Assembly (NCBI GenBank): GCA_934047225.1
Contig: OW204005.1
Span: 22,018,396-22,082,395, forward strand
DNA length: 64,000 nucleotides
DNA from: Ypsolopha sequella
Taxonomy: Eukaryota > Arthropoda > Insecta > Lepidoptera > Ypsolophidae
Reading direction: 5' to 3'
This document shows, one piece after another, positions 21,374-36,300 of the stretch (positions within the stretch are counted from its first letter, which is position 1; the number at the start of each line of letters is the position of its first letter). The translations under genes and the position numbers were made by a program. The notes under the pieces are model-generated. The model was not told where the DNA came from. It did not search any database and was given only the letters and a program-made list of their open reading frames with translations.

Positions 21374-24300
21374 CTGGAAAAGAATATCGGGTCATCAATA
21401 TCGTTTTCAATATAAGTGCTCGTAAACGCCCACTTTTTATGCATCAAAACCGAACAGAAAGTCGATTATTTTGCCCTAGGGCTTTATTTTTTTTATTTTT
21501 TACGACAAGTTGGCTAGCCTGCAACCTTTCCTGTTTACCATAAATGTTATACTTTTTTTTTCCACTGTTTAACGGCTCTGGATTAGTCTTTTGAGTCAAT
21601 CATTATCTTGCAAAATTGTAACAATGTAGCTTTCAACTTTAATAATTAAATTGTTTTCTTTGATTATATTCGTTTTATTTCCTCACACTATGCATTGAAA
21701 AACGTAGTATGATACACGGGCGTAAGAGCAATAAATTACTCGGTTACGTTTAAGAGGGTATGCGAATTTTATTTTTGTCACTGTCACTCCAAGCGAAAAA
21801 TCGCGCAGTGCAAGAGGGGCGGATTTAGGGCAAAAGGGAAAAAAGTTGGTTTTAAATTTATATTAAAAAAACTTAAATAGCTAGCAAAATTTCAAAAATC
21901 AAATCTCTAGATATTGTTAAAACACACCTAATAAAATATGTTTGACTTCTGTATATGGTTCCTATTCGTCAAACGAGGAGAAAAAGTGTGTTTGAAGACC
22001 TCATTTCAACAATTATTTTTATCGAGGAAAATTTATCCAAACATGTTTTCCAATTTCAAAACCCTAGATTATATAGTCAAAATGCATATACCAGAAACTG
22101 ATTATAATTTTCCGTGCATTTCATGAAATACACAGAAAAGAAACACCCGTATTTTTTTCGCATATCGCCTCTTAATTTATTCCTTTTCGTCCTTGTAGCA
22201 TAAACTACTATTACTCACAAACCTCGGTCTACTAAATTTTGCATTATTCTATTAGGATTAGGGTCATTGAAATAGCTATAAGAAACAGGGTGATACCATA
22301 CATTCTACTGTTCATACTAAAACTAAAGAACTTTCCCAAATAAATATTATATTACATATCTACATGCACAACTAAATGAAAACCTTTGTCCGTACAAAAT
22401 TTAATATTGCAAAGGCAGCGAAATAGGCAATTGCAGGTCGAGTATGAGTTTGAAGGCCGAGCCGCAGGCGAGGACTTCAATAATACGAGACAGGCAATTG
22501 CCGTTTCGGCCGAGGCATATACAGGGTGAATTTTTGAGACGGGACAGTAAGGGCAGGTACATTAACCGTTATAGTTACAGGAAAACGCTTTTAGGAGACT
22601 ATTCATACATTTTCAAGATATTCTGAACTGAATTTACTGATTTTGGAAAAAATGTACAGTCAGCAAGAAAATGGTCATTTTAAACAAAAACTTTTTTTGA
22701 TGCCAATCGATCCTGTTTCTTATAAGGATCAAAAGTGGATCAAAAGTGAAACTGGACCGACTGAGGTTTGAGTACTAGAAATGTCAGAAATCGCAAAAAG
22801 CTTTTCCCATACATTTGTACGGGGGCATAAGATAATTACAGCTTTTGTTAAGCTGGCCTCGTGGCTTACTGTACCTAGTAGCAAAAGCGCCTACCTAAGT
22901 AGACAATCATCATAGTTGCATCGATAATCTTCTATAACTTCTCTTTTTTCAATCCGGGTTTGCTGGAAGAAATCTCTTTTTAGAGATAAGCTCGCCTATG
23001 TATATGATGTATCTAAGTACTTTGTAAAAATGATGTTTTGTATGTACAATAAAGAATATGAATATGAACATTAGAACTACAACAAATAATAATACAATAA
23101 ATCATTTTAATATGTATTTTAGACACAGACAAACATAACTTACATTTAGATGATCTACGAAATAAATTGCTCAAAATGACCGCTGTTTCCAAGAATACAT
23201 AAGTTCACTCGTTTTTGTACTGAGCTAGTAGCAGCCGATAATTTTCTTGGATGGATATCATTTAAAATCCTTTAGGTAGCCTCACAGAAAAAAATCGAGA
23301 GGCGTTAGATGTAATGTATGTAATGAGTGAGAAAAGTTTTTTGCGATTTCTGACATTTTTAGTACTCAAACCTCAGTCGGCCCAGTAGAGACTTTTGATC
23401 CTTATAAGAAACAGGATCGATTGGCATCAAAAAAAGTTTTTGTTTAAAATTACCATTTTCTTGCTGACTGTACATTTTTTCCAAAATCTGTAAATGCAGT
23501 TCAGAATATCTTAAAAATTTATGGATAGTCTCCTAAAAGCGTTTTCCTGTAACTATAACGGTTAAGGTACCTGCCCTTACTGTCCCGTCTCAAAAATTCA
23601 CCATGTATAGTGCTTTTCTTAAACATACGCGGAAATATTATCATTACTTTTGAATAAAGTGCTTTTAATTTATTATTAACCAAATAACAACGAACTCCGC
23701 TTTACCGCCACTTTTTTTTTTTTTTTTACAGTTTGTGCCGAAAGGTAAACGCATCTGTGGCTATACAGCCACGAGAACGCAATGTGTACGATAGATGAAA
23801 GAGTTCTAAATTCAAACAGCACACCGTTTCATACAACATTGCCGGTGCGCTCTTCGTTCCAAATTCAAAGAATGCGCCGGGAAGTGATTTTGGTTTTTCA
23901 GTCTACGTAAAAATGATACTTCGCGTGTTCTTTATTCAAAAGTATTGATAATATTTCCGCGTATGTTTAAAGAAATAGATATTTTATATGCCAGATAAAC
24001 ATTGGTTACGGGCAGGTTGATCAGTCGGCTGTGAGCTATATACACCTACCTTTATCATCCATCACACACAAACCGTGTTGGTTTAAGTGATGTGAACTAT
24101 GTTTAATTAAATTAATGTAATAATGTGCCAAATAAAAAAAAAACGAAAAAAATGTAAAATTACTATTTCATGTTTCTTTAGGAAAAAATTTCAGTGTGGT
24201 TGGTAAAATAATTGGTTCAGTATCTACAATGTTTGAGATGTCGGCTCCATCAAAAATTGTATTGGTATTCGCTATTTGCTTGTAGGTTCTTTAGTCACGC

Positions 24301-27300
24301 ATCAAAGGATTTTCGCGGCGCAGCCATGTGTGGATGGCATGTTTGTGATGTTGACGTATACAGCAAATATTCGTCCAAATACGCGAATACCGCAACACGA
24401 ATACGCACAGTGAGGAGAACACTAAATAAATTAGCAACACTGAATGAGTAAGCAATGCTAAAGGCTTTCAGACTCGCACTCACCATAGGTAAGATGGGAG
24501 GCTTGATCCGGTGTTGCTAATTAAACTAAGTCTATCATCCATCAGTCTAGTTCGTCCACTGCTGGACATAAACCTTTCCAGGACTTTGCCACTCCCGGCG
24601 GTCATCCTGGAAGAATTGCCTATACTCACACACGCTGGGCAGGCGGGTCGGTGAGCGCGGTGCTGGAACCCTCGCACCAGTGACGTCGCTGCCCGTCACC
24701 AGTCTGTTCCATATAAGGCCCGGCTATTAGGGATGGATATACCGCCATCCATCGGTCCCAGGCATGGTGGGCCTCCTGGTTTTTTGCCTGTGAGCTGTCC
24801 TCTTACTCTCCCCCGAATTACTTCGAGTGGGTCTCCAAGTAAGGTGGTGGTATCTCCACAGTCGAGCCCGGCATCAGCTCTACCACCTACCAAGTCTATA
24901 GGGGGTCTTTAAGTATGAATATTTTTTAAAGTTATATTACTTAGCGCCTAGCACCACCTGTAGATTCATTGCAACAATATTAAATTTCGCTACTCGACAA
25001 CAGATGGCGCTAGTAGTAAGAATAATTTTTAAAAGGCGTAGTTCTGAATTTTATAGCACATTACAACGAGATTGACGGAACCCGTACAGTCTACGCCGTA
25101 CATGGATGTGTTCTCACCAGTTTTAGTGGCCGAGTAGATGTTCTCTATGGGGAAGACGGCTCCCAAACCGAACAGCAGTACTTTAGCGAGCGCCGGAACA
25201 AGTTGCGTCGTTGTTACAAGTACGTTCACGCAATTTTCCCTGAAAATAAAAAAAAAACGTGGTTTTGTTCCAATCATTTAGCATCTAAATCGTCTCTGCA
25301 ACGTCACGGGCGACGACTAACTTATCCGGTTTGCCCATAGATACTCTCTCACACAATCCTGCCGCCCGCTCCCCGCACGATTCCATCGATATCGATAGTT
25401 ATCGAACGTAAAAACAATCGATGTTTAACGTACACGGCATTGCGATATCTTAATATTACGATTTCAAGCCCTACATTACATAATGAGTAGCTTGAAACGG
25501 TTTTTTACGATACATCTACGATCTGCGGGGCACGGGGGGTAAAAAACCACCCTCACACGATCCTCATCCATCAGCCCGTATTCGTCCACTGCTGGACATA
25601 GACCTCCCCCATATTACGCCACTCTTAGCGGTCCTCAGTCATTCTCATCCAGCCGCCACCCGCAACGTCCTTCAGATCGTCAGTCCAGCGGGCACGAGGG
25701 CGGCCTACGCTGCGCTTTGCTGTACGTGATCTCCATTCCAATGCCTTACGGCCCCAACGGTTATCACGTTGGCTACAAATATGGCCAGTCCACTGCCACT
25801 TACACTTACTGATTCGGCAGGCTATGTCGGTCACCTTCGATCTCTGACGGATATCTTCGTTTCGGAATTTTATCCATCAGAGATATCCCAAGCATAGCCC
25901 GCTCCATAGCTCGTTGAGCGACCTTAAATCGGCAGATCAAGTTTTTGTTAAGAGACCACACAATCCTCACCTAGAATTAATCATATTCAAGCATTTGCAC
26001 GCCAGAGTGAGCCAGTTGTCTGTAGCTTGTTCTATCTCGGCGCGGAGCTGCAACCATTGTTCACGCTTCGCTGGGCCTAGGAGACCGCCGACACTGAAAC
26101 AAACAAAGACATACATACATTACCTATTTAAAGTAGGGCCACTGAGTGATGGCACTTATGACAGCTGCATTTAGTGATGAGTTACATTTCATATTTCGGT
26201 TAAAAATAAAAATCAAGTGTGAGTTTACTCAACATTAGACACGTCATTCAACATTCAACATAATGATACAAAAGGAAAATGTGCCAAAACCAGTGGCGTA
26301 GCTATCGGAGGGCTATGCGGTGTAGTGCCCCGGGGCCCCCAAGAGATGTTTAAATATCTAAATCGAAAAAAGTGTTTTACTATCATTTATTTTCGTTTAG
26401 TTTAACTTCATCATTGTTTTGTTTTTAATTAAATATTATTTAGTAACTTGGCGACCTCAAACACGACCTATAAAAAATGAGAAACTTAAAAAAAAAAAAC
26501 TTTGATTCTATACGAATTCTATTGCACAATAAATCAACATTCAAATCGAAAAATAATAACCGAAACAAGTAGTACATCACTATCAACAATGAAGTATTAC
26601 AATTTTTAATTCACACTTGCTTATAAATAATTACGATACTTTGTAGGCATTTAAACGTCATAGGCGCCATCACTCAGTGGCTCTACTGTAATAAGTTCAC
26701 AAGTTATTTCACATATTGTGCCATCGTGGAGATTGCCGCTGACCTACTTAACGCTCTTATTACTATTGCAGTGCGGGCGATGAGTGGGACGGCGGGCTTT
26801 TCTTCGATGGTACATTATAATGTCTTGCTTTGTTTAAATATATATTTATAATTCTGTCGCAACTATGGATGAAAAAGCGAATTTCTCCTACTATAGGTGA
26901 AAACTTAAAAGGAGAATTCGGCAACAAAAACTGTTAAATATGTTATAAATAAATGATTTTGATTTTTTAATTTTTGATACATAAAACTACAAACGTAGAT
27001 CTTGGTTTTCATTGAGTTTGATGCACTCGCGTCATCTATTTATATTCCATTCCACGAGTCGATCTCCTAGGAAACAAAATACTCGCAGCTCATTGGTAAA
27101 TTTTTTTGAAGATCGTCTCCAAAAATTTGTAAAACGAAACCTAACTGCGCGTGTCGGGCCACGCGCAGTGTAGGGTTCCGTAGTCGCCCTGCACAATATG
27201 TGGACTTCTTCTCCAAGTACATATTATAAGTTTGTCGACTAATACAGATCGCGCCAAACTTCTAGTGCGCTCGGAAGTTGCTCTTCCCGAGAACGGACCA

Positions 27301-30300
27301 TACATTTTGTTCCTGCTGATGCGAATCGCCCCGTGTTTAGAAGGGACTAAAAGTTTGGCGCGATCTGTACTCGTTAACTTATAAAGCCTACTTAGCTGTG
27401 ATAGTTTTCCTTTTAATTTCATCATGTATACTACTGCTGTGATTTTTTTCACGTCTCCAAATACAACCGTTTCGCTGGCAGGGGGGGGGACACTTGGCTC
27501 TAACAAAAATTAACACTTTTAAGTTTAATATTTCGTAAACTAAACCCTGGATCGAAAAATGGTCTTCTCACACCCCCAATATTTTTATATTACCCATAAA
27601 ATGACACCCCATACTAAGGAATTTTTTAAATTACCTATCCAACGACACTCCATACTAGTTGATAGACGAGAAAAAAAAAATCATCCCCACTTTACGTGTA
27701 GGGGAGATACCCTAAAAAAAACTTTTTCAAAATTTTACTGTACCACTTTTTCGGCGCGATAAATATGTATGCCAAACTACAGCTTTCTAGTACTAATAGT
27801 CTCTAAGCTAAGCCGCGGACAGACAGACAGACAGACAGACCGACGGACATGGCGAAACTATAAGGGTTCCTTGTTGTTGCTACGGAACCCTAAAAAAAGC
27901 ACAATCGGCTACACTTTTGGTAAAAAACCGTTAAATTTACATATTTTTAAGGGTTTGTTGTTAAGATATTACTCAAATTTCAAAAAATATAGATCTAGAT
28001 ACTGTTAATGGACTCAGCCCAAAATATTGTAACAACATTCCATAGACACTGCACACAATTTCGTGACAGCGTTTGTATGCAGGTTTGCGCGTGATGACGC
28101 CTCTTAATGCTACTTGTTAAAACCTCGTACACTCACTTTTTGAGTGATAAGTGAGTGGTGAGTTTATTATTTTTTTTATTTATTTATTTATTACTTATTT
28201 TGGAAAACTAGCGACTATTTTAATAACAATAGTAAAAAACTTAAATTAACTCTAGCTAGTCATTTAAAGTTTCCGCAGATAGACTTAGACTAGATAAAAA
28301 AAGGTTTATCGCAAAAGTATACAAATACACGCTTTTGCAAGTGGTCACGTATTATTTCGCTGTAGCCAAATAAATTTTCGCGGTTTCACGGTTGGCTCAT
28401 AGTAAAAGTTGTTTGTATAGATAGACGAATAACTAGTCTAAAAACTGGCAGATATTCTGTTCAACTAGAGTAAAGGACACTCACCTATTCCTATAATTAT
28501 TGTAGGTATCCTTAATCTTTCGGTACCGGAAGGCGAGTTTCCTCATCCAATCGACGCCGCCCCTGACACCACCAGGCGCGCATAGCACGGTGCTAGGCGC
28601 GGCGCCCGCGTGGAACCCGTCCGAGGAGAAGTTGTACGCGGAGAGGTCTTGGCCGTTGTCGTCTGCCGCCACCGCATCTATGTGCTCCTGGTCGCAGTCC
28701 TGGGGGAACGGGTTTATTGTTACGACATTATAGCCCCGAAGGGGGTGTCAGAGATGTTTCCGTGTATGTACTGTAAAACAGGTCAAGGTGGACCCAAGTT
28801 TCACCGACGATTTTATTTACGTCCTAGCGGTATGCTAGGTGAGCTCTATTGCCGTATTTTGGTACCAAATATGGACCAACAGTTTGACGTGCCATCTGAA
28901 ACAAGCAGATCGAACACAAATGTGTCCTACAGGATTTTAACTTGGGACTTCCGGATCAATGATCGAGACTTTCGAGCCACTAGACCCCAGACAGAGATGG
29001 GGGGATTTTAGATCCCAGATCCCAGACCGGGAGGGATTTTATGTCCCTACGTGGGGGGGTGTCTTATCGCTGTATTTTGGGTTCAAATATACGCTTTTTA
29101 CGGCTGGTTTCTTCAACGTTCCGTTAACACCAGTAACACCCTCTTTTCAATTAAGATTTTAACGTCCCAACGTTATGGGGGTGACACAAATACACGCTTT
29201 TTAGGGCATGCAGGTTTACCTCAGTGTTTTCTTTCATTATCAGCAAGTGGTTAGTTTACAAATACTATGCACATAAATACCAAAAAACTCACTGGTTCAT
29301 GATCGACCGGCAGGATTCAAACCCGGGTTTCTATAGACTAGGAGCTTACAGTTGGTAACCCTATGTATCGAGTAACAAAATGGGACCAATTCGTAGTTTT
29401 GTAGAAAAAAACTAGATCAAAATAACTAATTTGTCTCTGCTGACTGTACAAAATGCCCCGGGTTGCGCCCAGCTAACCCTGTTTAATTTGATGTAGTTTT
29501 ATTTTCCACACATCTCCGAATTGGTCACATCTTGTTACTCGATATATACGGTTAACAACTGTGAGCTCATAGTCTGTCATCCTACCGGCCGAGGTATTAT
29601 TATTCATTTGTATTATGTTTCTATTTGTTACAAATAAACGTAAACGTGGTGGGCATCAACAAATAAGTGGGAGGGGATCTTACCTCTACATCGTTAAAGA
29701 AGAAATGCGTGTCTGCTAAGCTGAATATCATTTCCTCCATTCGAAAACCTAGTTGAACTATTTGTTGTGTATCCTGCAACAAAAAGAAATCACAACATAA
29801 ATTTTACATATACAAGGTGAATTTTTGATCATCGTCCAAATTCATACTGGTGGCTTGGTAAGTGATCAGTATCATGGATCAATAAAAATTTTGGGGAAAT
29901 TCGTAAAATGAAATTTCGACTCCCCATAGTGATTTACTCGGGAGTGGAACTGAATTTCTATGGGAAGCCGAAATTTCATTATACGAATTTCACAAAAATT
30001 GTTACTGATCCAAGATACTGATCACTTATTAAGCCTCCAGTATGAATTTGGACGATGATCAAAAAGTCACCTTGTATAAAACATTCAAATTCAAATAGTT
30101 TATTTTGTAAAGTAGGTATTATACATAATACACTTTTTACAAGTCAAAATTAATCAAAAATAAAAATTATTATGGAATAAAATAATAAATGTACATTAAA
30201 GCCGATTCTGAAGGCTTTAATTTTAGTTTTAGTGCTGTCAAATATAAATTTTCTTCAATGCAAAATAGTCCTTAAGTGTTAGTTCTAGAAGCTAAATTAC

Positions 30301-33300
30301 CATGGGAAATTTGAAGTTTTGACAGCACTAAAACTAAAATTAAAGCCTTCTGAATTGGCTTTATTAACTAACTTATTAAGGATTTATTTAATTTATGTAG
30401 CAATATACATACGATTCAAATGATAGGTAAAATCTATATTTATACAAGGTGAAATCTAATCAACCGCCCAAACCCATACCGGAGACCTGGCCAGCAATAC
30501 CATAAAAAAAAAAAATGCATTAAAAATTCTGCTTTCAAATTCAACCGAGCCTCAGCACGAATCCAGGCGGCCGACCAAATCCCACCCTATATACTACAAT
30601 ATACCCTTTGCTAAGACTAACCTAGGTACCAACGCTCCTTTAACGAGATCTTGCCGCCAGTACAATGCTATTTCCAAATACGCCAAAGCAGATATTGATA
30701 TTTTCTCCGGGCTCAACACCTTCAAGTCCTCTGTCAGTAAATACTTAGCCAAAAAAACTACACGCACAAATAAACACAAAGCATAAAATAAGTAGGTACC
30801 TACCCTGTTATTTTAAAAAATCTTCGCACAAAATTTGTTAACCTAGTTTTAATTTCATATTTTATATAATATTCGAGTAGTAAATGCTCCTATTAGTATA
30901 AGAATTTTTCATAATTGTCTTAACTGGTGCATGATGTGGATGCCTTTAATTAAGAAAACAAATAGCTGTATACATTTGAAGATTATTCCATTTAAGTAAG
31001 TTTATTGTATTTCTTGTTGGTGTTCCTAAATAAATAAATAAATAAATAAATACTAATAGGTTACGTATATAAAAACGTGCCTATCTCTGGCCTGTGCCAC
31101 AATGCTCTGTGCCACAATCTGGACTGCAATTTATTATTTTACTGTTGTTTTAGCCTCAGATCAGACAAACAAGGAAGATTTGTTTAGTATTTTACTTGTT
31201 TCTGTTTCCGTCTCCTCATCAACACAAATACAAAAATTATAAGCACAGAACATGTACTCATATTTCTCATGCACCATCACCAGTAAATAAACTAATAGTA
31301 CACATGCAAAAGTAGGCGGCGCATCAACCTGCAGCCACTCTGAAGAAACACACACACACACAACACTTCGCATCTCTATTTCACCGAAACTAAAGGGACA
31401 TTTGACTAAAGACAAAAATTTGCATCAAGCCTAATTTAGGCCAGATGCGTTCGCAAATACCGAGCCCCCTTAACTATTTCCCTTGTTTGTCTGATCTGAG
31501 GTTTTAGCAATAATGAGAACAAGATAGTTAAACATGATGTTGACAAACCTTATTGTATTTAGGAGCATAAGTCCCGGTGAGTAGTGTATGGAAGATGATG
31601 ATTGTCTCATCCAGGTCCCATATGAAGACTCGCTCCGTTGTAGGTTCTGGCACATGCTGGGCCGGTGAGGAGCTGGTGTTCCGGCGACCTCGACCACGGG
31701 TTCTGCTTACTGTGCTTTCCCTGGAAGTTAATAATTACTGATTTTGCATATAAAATACATACACACATACATATACTCACGCCTGTCTCTCGGAGGGGTA
31801 GGCAGAGACTACAGATTTCCATCTGCTACGATCCTGACACACCTCTTCCACATATATCAAGCTCTTCTATTCCAGGTACTTTTGACAATGCCCTTCTACA
31901 ATATGTTGCTAATTTGGTCGGAGTAAGTCCTCCTAGGGTGGCCTGTTTGAGCTCTATCTTCTACAATATGTTGCTAATTTGGTCGGAGTAAGTCCTCCTA
32001 GGGTGGCCTGTTTGAGCTCTATCTTCGACTTCTACAATATGTTGCTAATTTGGTCGGAGTAAGTCCTCCTAGGGTGGCCTGTTTGAGCTCTATCTTCGAC
32101 TTCTACAATATGTTGCTAATTTGGTCGGAGTAAGTCCTCCTAGGGTGGCCTGTTTGAGCTCTATCTTCTACAATATGTTGCTAATTTGGTCGGAGTAAGT
32201 CCTCCTAGGGTGGCCTGTTTGAGCTCTATCTTCTACAATATGTTGCTAATTTGGTCGGAGTAAGTCCTCCTAGGGTGGCCTGTTTGAGCTCTATCTTCTA
32301 CAATATGTTGCTAATTTGGTCGGAGTAAGTCCTCCTAGGGTGGCCTGTTTGAGCTATATCTTCTACAATATGTTGCTAATTTGGTCGGAGTAAGTCCTCC
32401 TAGGGTGGCCTGTTTGAGCTATATCTTCTACAATATGTTGCTAATTTGGTCGGAGTAAGTCCTCCTAGGGTGGCCTGTTTGAGCTATATCTTCTACAATA
32501 TGTTGCTAATTTGGTCGGAGTAAGTCCTCCTAGGGTGGCCTGTTTGAGCTATATCTTCTACAATATGTTGCTAATTTGGTCGGAGTAAGTCCTCCTAGGG
32601 TGGCCTGTTTGAGCTCTATCTTCGACTTGCATACCATAAATTTCTTTTCAATGCATGTGCTCGTAAAGGCCCACTTTTTATGCATCAAAACCGAACAAAA
32701 ATCGATTATTTTGCCCTAGGGCTTTATTATTTTATTTTTTTTATTTATTTACAATGGTTGGCCAACCTGCAGCCTTTCCTGTGTACCATAGATGTTATAC
32801 TTTTTTTTCCACTGTTTAACGGCTCTGGATACAGTCCTTTTGAGCCAATTATAATTTAAAGTTCACAAGATTATATTTGTTTTCATTTCCTCACACTATG
32901 CATTGAAAAACGTAGTATGATACACGGGCGTAAAAGCAATAAATTACTCGGTTACGTTTAAAACACTCGCTACGCTCGTGTTTTAAAGCGTCCTCGTAAT
33001 TTATTCCTTTTCGCCCTAGTAGCATAAACTACTATTCAGTACTTTCCTATATTTATTATATGTATAAAATACATTTATTTTTAATTTCAAGATTTTATTA
33101 TTAGGCCAACACTATACAATACATGCGAATCTTTGCGAAACAATAATTACAATGTATATAATGCGAATGAGGAATCTTTAGGAACCACTGGGAGAGTGCA
33201 GGAAATGAGGCGTCAAGGCGACAGTCAAGCAAATTATAAAAATAACAATTCAAAGCTCCTAAAGGTGCTCGTTGTACATATGGAGCCATTATGTATCTTA

Positions 33301-36300
33301 TTGCAAATGACAAATTTCGAAAATGCAATATATTTTTTTTTATTAGAACACCCATTTATCATTTGGCAAGAGGACTAGTTACAATAAGAAAAATGAAATG
33401 GAAATGGACAGGACATATGATCAGAGAAGGCAAAGATAAATGGACAGAAAGAATAACACCATGGTACCAGAGAGAAGGAAAAAGAAAAAGAGGGAGACAA
33501 ATAAGGAGATGGGAAGATGAGATAACAGAAGTAGCAGGAAAGACATGGACTAGAGAGGCAAAGGATAGAGAGAGATGGAGGTTCCTGGAAGAGGCTTATG
33601 TCAAGGACAATCTAGGAGAAGAAAACTAATTAAACAAACAATATTATTGTTAAAATCTGGGATATTATAAATTGCATATCAAATAAATAATCGCCTATCA
33701 ATACATACTCATCATTTATATTCTTTTTTACATCAAATAACTTACTTCACTACAAATAAACTAAATGTTTAACAAAACTCAAACTGCAGATAATTCGAAA
33801 TTATACATCAATATGACATTACTTTTTTCCTCATAATGCAATAAAGTTAAATTTATTTTTGTACAAAAATACTACATACATAGCATAAATACTGACTGCA
33901 CAGCAAATTTTCCATATTTCATAGCAAAATAACTATCCCAGTCGCATATTAACCAGTAAGTACAACAAAACCTGTTCATCATATTTGTCTTAATTTTCAA
34001 GAAGCGGCAAATTTAATGATTATTATACAAAAAAAAAATCCTTTTACATTGCATTATTTCTAAAAGCAGAACAAATTAAGGGGATCGAAAATACAAACAG
34101 AAATAAAATGTCAGCTTTCGGATGATTTTGTTGCAATAATTAGGTTACGTATAGCCATAAAAAAAATACATGTTTTTGGTTGAACTTTAAGGTATTCATT
34201 TTCCACAAACCACGTTAATCGATTCATATTTGTACTGTCAATGAATTTTTTTGTAACCCTCTATTGCACACTTTTTATCGATTTTGTTTCAGGTATCGCT
34301 TTCGCGATTTTGTTGGTTTTTTTTAAATAAAATTAGTGTGAATGATATCTATTCATTTTCCAAATACCACGTTATTCGGGTCAAAAAAAGCACCCCCTTT
34401 TTCCAAAAATACGTAAATCCACTGATGCAGTCAGCGGCAGCAAGATATTGTCAGTCTACGCCTAGCGTTGGCGCCCGTAAGACGTGGAACCTGTGCCCTT
34501 TTTTGCAAGCTATAAATATCTCCCAAAACTACTTCAAAACACATTGAAATTAATTTTATAAAGTAATATTTCGAGGAGCATCATATTCCTGCCGTTAAAA
34601 ACTCAACAAAATATGCGTATGAGTGATTTAGCTACATCGTGCCATAGTCATAACAACAAAACTGAATGAATTTGGAATGAATTCATACTTTTATGCGGGA
34701 AAATAATATATGTTACTCTAAAAGAATAATTTTGTAATCGTTATTGAAACCCAAATTAATTTACTTATACTTACTGAGATCTGTAACAAAGGTCAATGAC
34801 CTTTTCGTGAAATTACCCTGTAGTATTGGCTCACCATTTCAGGTCCAAATAAGTGAAGTTTTTTGCAAATTATATAGGTACACTTACTTGGGATAAATCG
34901 CCAAGCATTTAAAATATAGAAATTTATTTTGAAATATTTACAGTGCATGGCAAAATTACTAGATCGTAGATAATCCTGTCGGTACATGTTCAGGTTCTGT
35001 TACGCAAAATGAAAACAATGAAACTCTTTTAGGATTAATTTGTTATCCCTATGTTTGTCTGTCTGTCCGTTTGTCTAGACAATTTTTTCTGGGTAAAATT
35101 AATAAATACCAATATAAACGGCCCTCTATAGAGCTGTAAAAACATACTTTTGACGTTTTTATTTATATTACGTTTTAGGTTTTTACGTTTTTTTTTTTAC
35201 GTTTTTCATACAAATTTTCTCACTATGAAAATGTAGGGATGAACACTTGAGATAATATTTTGCATTTAAAAGTCAACACAGAAAGGAATTGTTGAACAAA
35301 TAATGTAAAAAATATGAAAACCATGTTGTTCTATTCTAAAGGGATTAATTATCTACTGTTCAATGTGGCGATAGCTTTGTTTATTTTTTTCCTTGAATTA
35401 TTTTTTACTAAGATAACAAATAGTTTAATACAAGGTTTTCCTTAAGAGGTCCCTTTAACCCTGTATTTTTCTTAAAATTCATACAATAGTTATAAACCGA
35501 ATGTGAAGTCTACAGCTTATTTTCTTCATATCTTTTTTCATGAGTATATTCTAGTGACATCTAACTACGTCTCTATACAGCCCAAAAAGCAAAATTTGGT
35601 AAAACACCATCATAATAGCTGTCAGGATATCGTCAATATTGCCTCGTTTTTACGCAAAGTTGAACAAGTTTGTATATTTTTATCTATACCGGAAATAAAA
35701 AAGACAGAAATACAGGCGTCGTTCATGTTAAGATGACTAAGTTTACACACTTTGCTAAGTATAAACAATTACCGTTTCATGGAAAACTGTTTTGACCTGA
35801 AACCATTTCACAAATTCAATTAACTTATTTTGAATATCTTGTCATTTTGCACTTCTTGATGAGAAATACAATTTCAATAAGTAAAAATACAACTTTTAGT
35901 TAAGAAAACTTATAGTTAAAAGTCTGCTGTATGCATTAACATATTTTTAATTATATTACAATAGTAATAAAATAATTGGCTTATCCGTCGTCGTGATACC
36001 AGCCGTAAATTTCTTAAATAATCTGATATCACGCTTATGGAAAACCCAATTATTTTGAAGATACCATAATATCATTAAAATATGTTTATGCATATAGCAA
36101 ACTTTTAACAATAAATTGTCTTAGCTAAAAGTTGTACTTTACCGTTATAATTATTTCTTAATATTTTGTTACAAATTCGGAGAAATAGCCCTTAAGGAAA
36201 ACGTTGTATGAAAATATTTGTTATCTTTGTAACAAAGAAAGAAAAAAATAATAAACAAAGCTATCGCCACATTGAACAAACAGTAAATTATTAATCCCTT

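Noticed and set aside
31911..32630. CRISPR-like array of regularly spaced repeats.
   Set aside because: Units are directly adjacent with no unique spacers and derive from a LINE fragment in a eukaryotic intron; it is a minisatellite.
33291..33629. 112-codon frame that could be taken for a lysine-rich host protein.
   Set aside because: The WxGHxxR and GRxxRRWEDEI pattern is the tail of a LINE reverse transcriptase.
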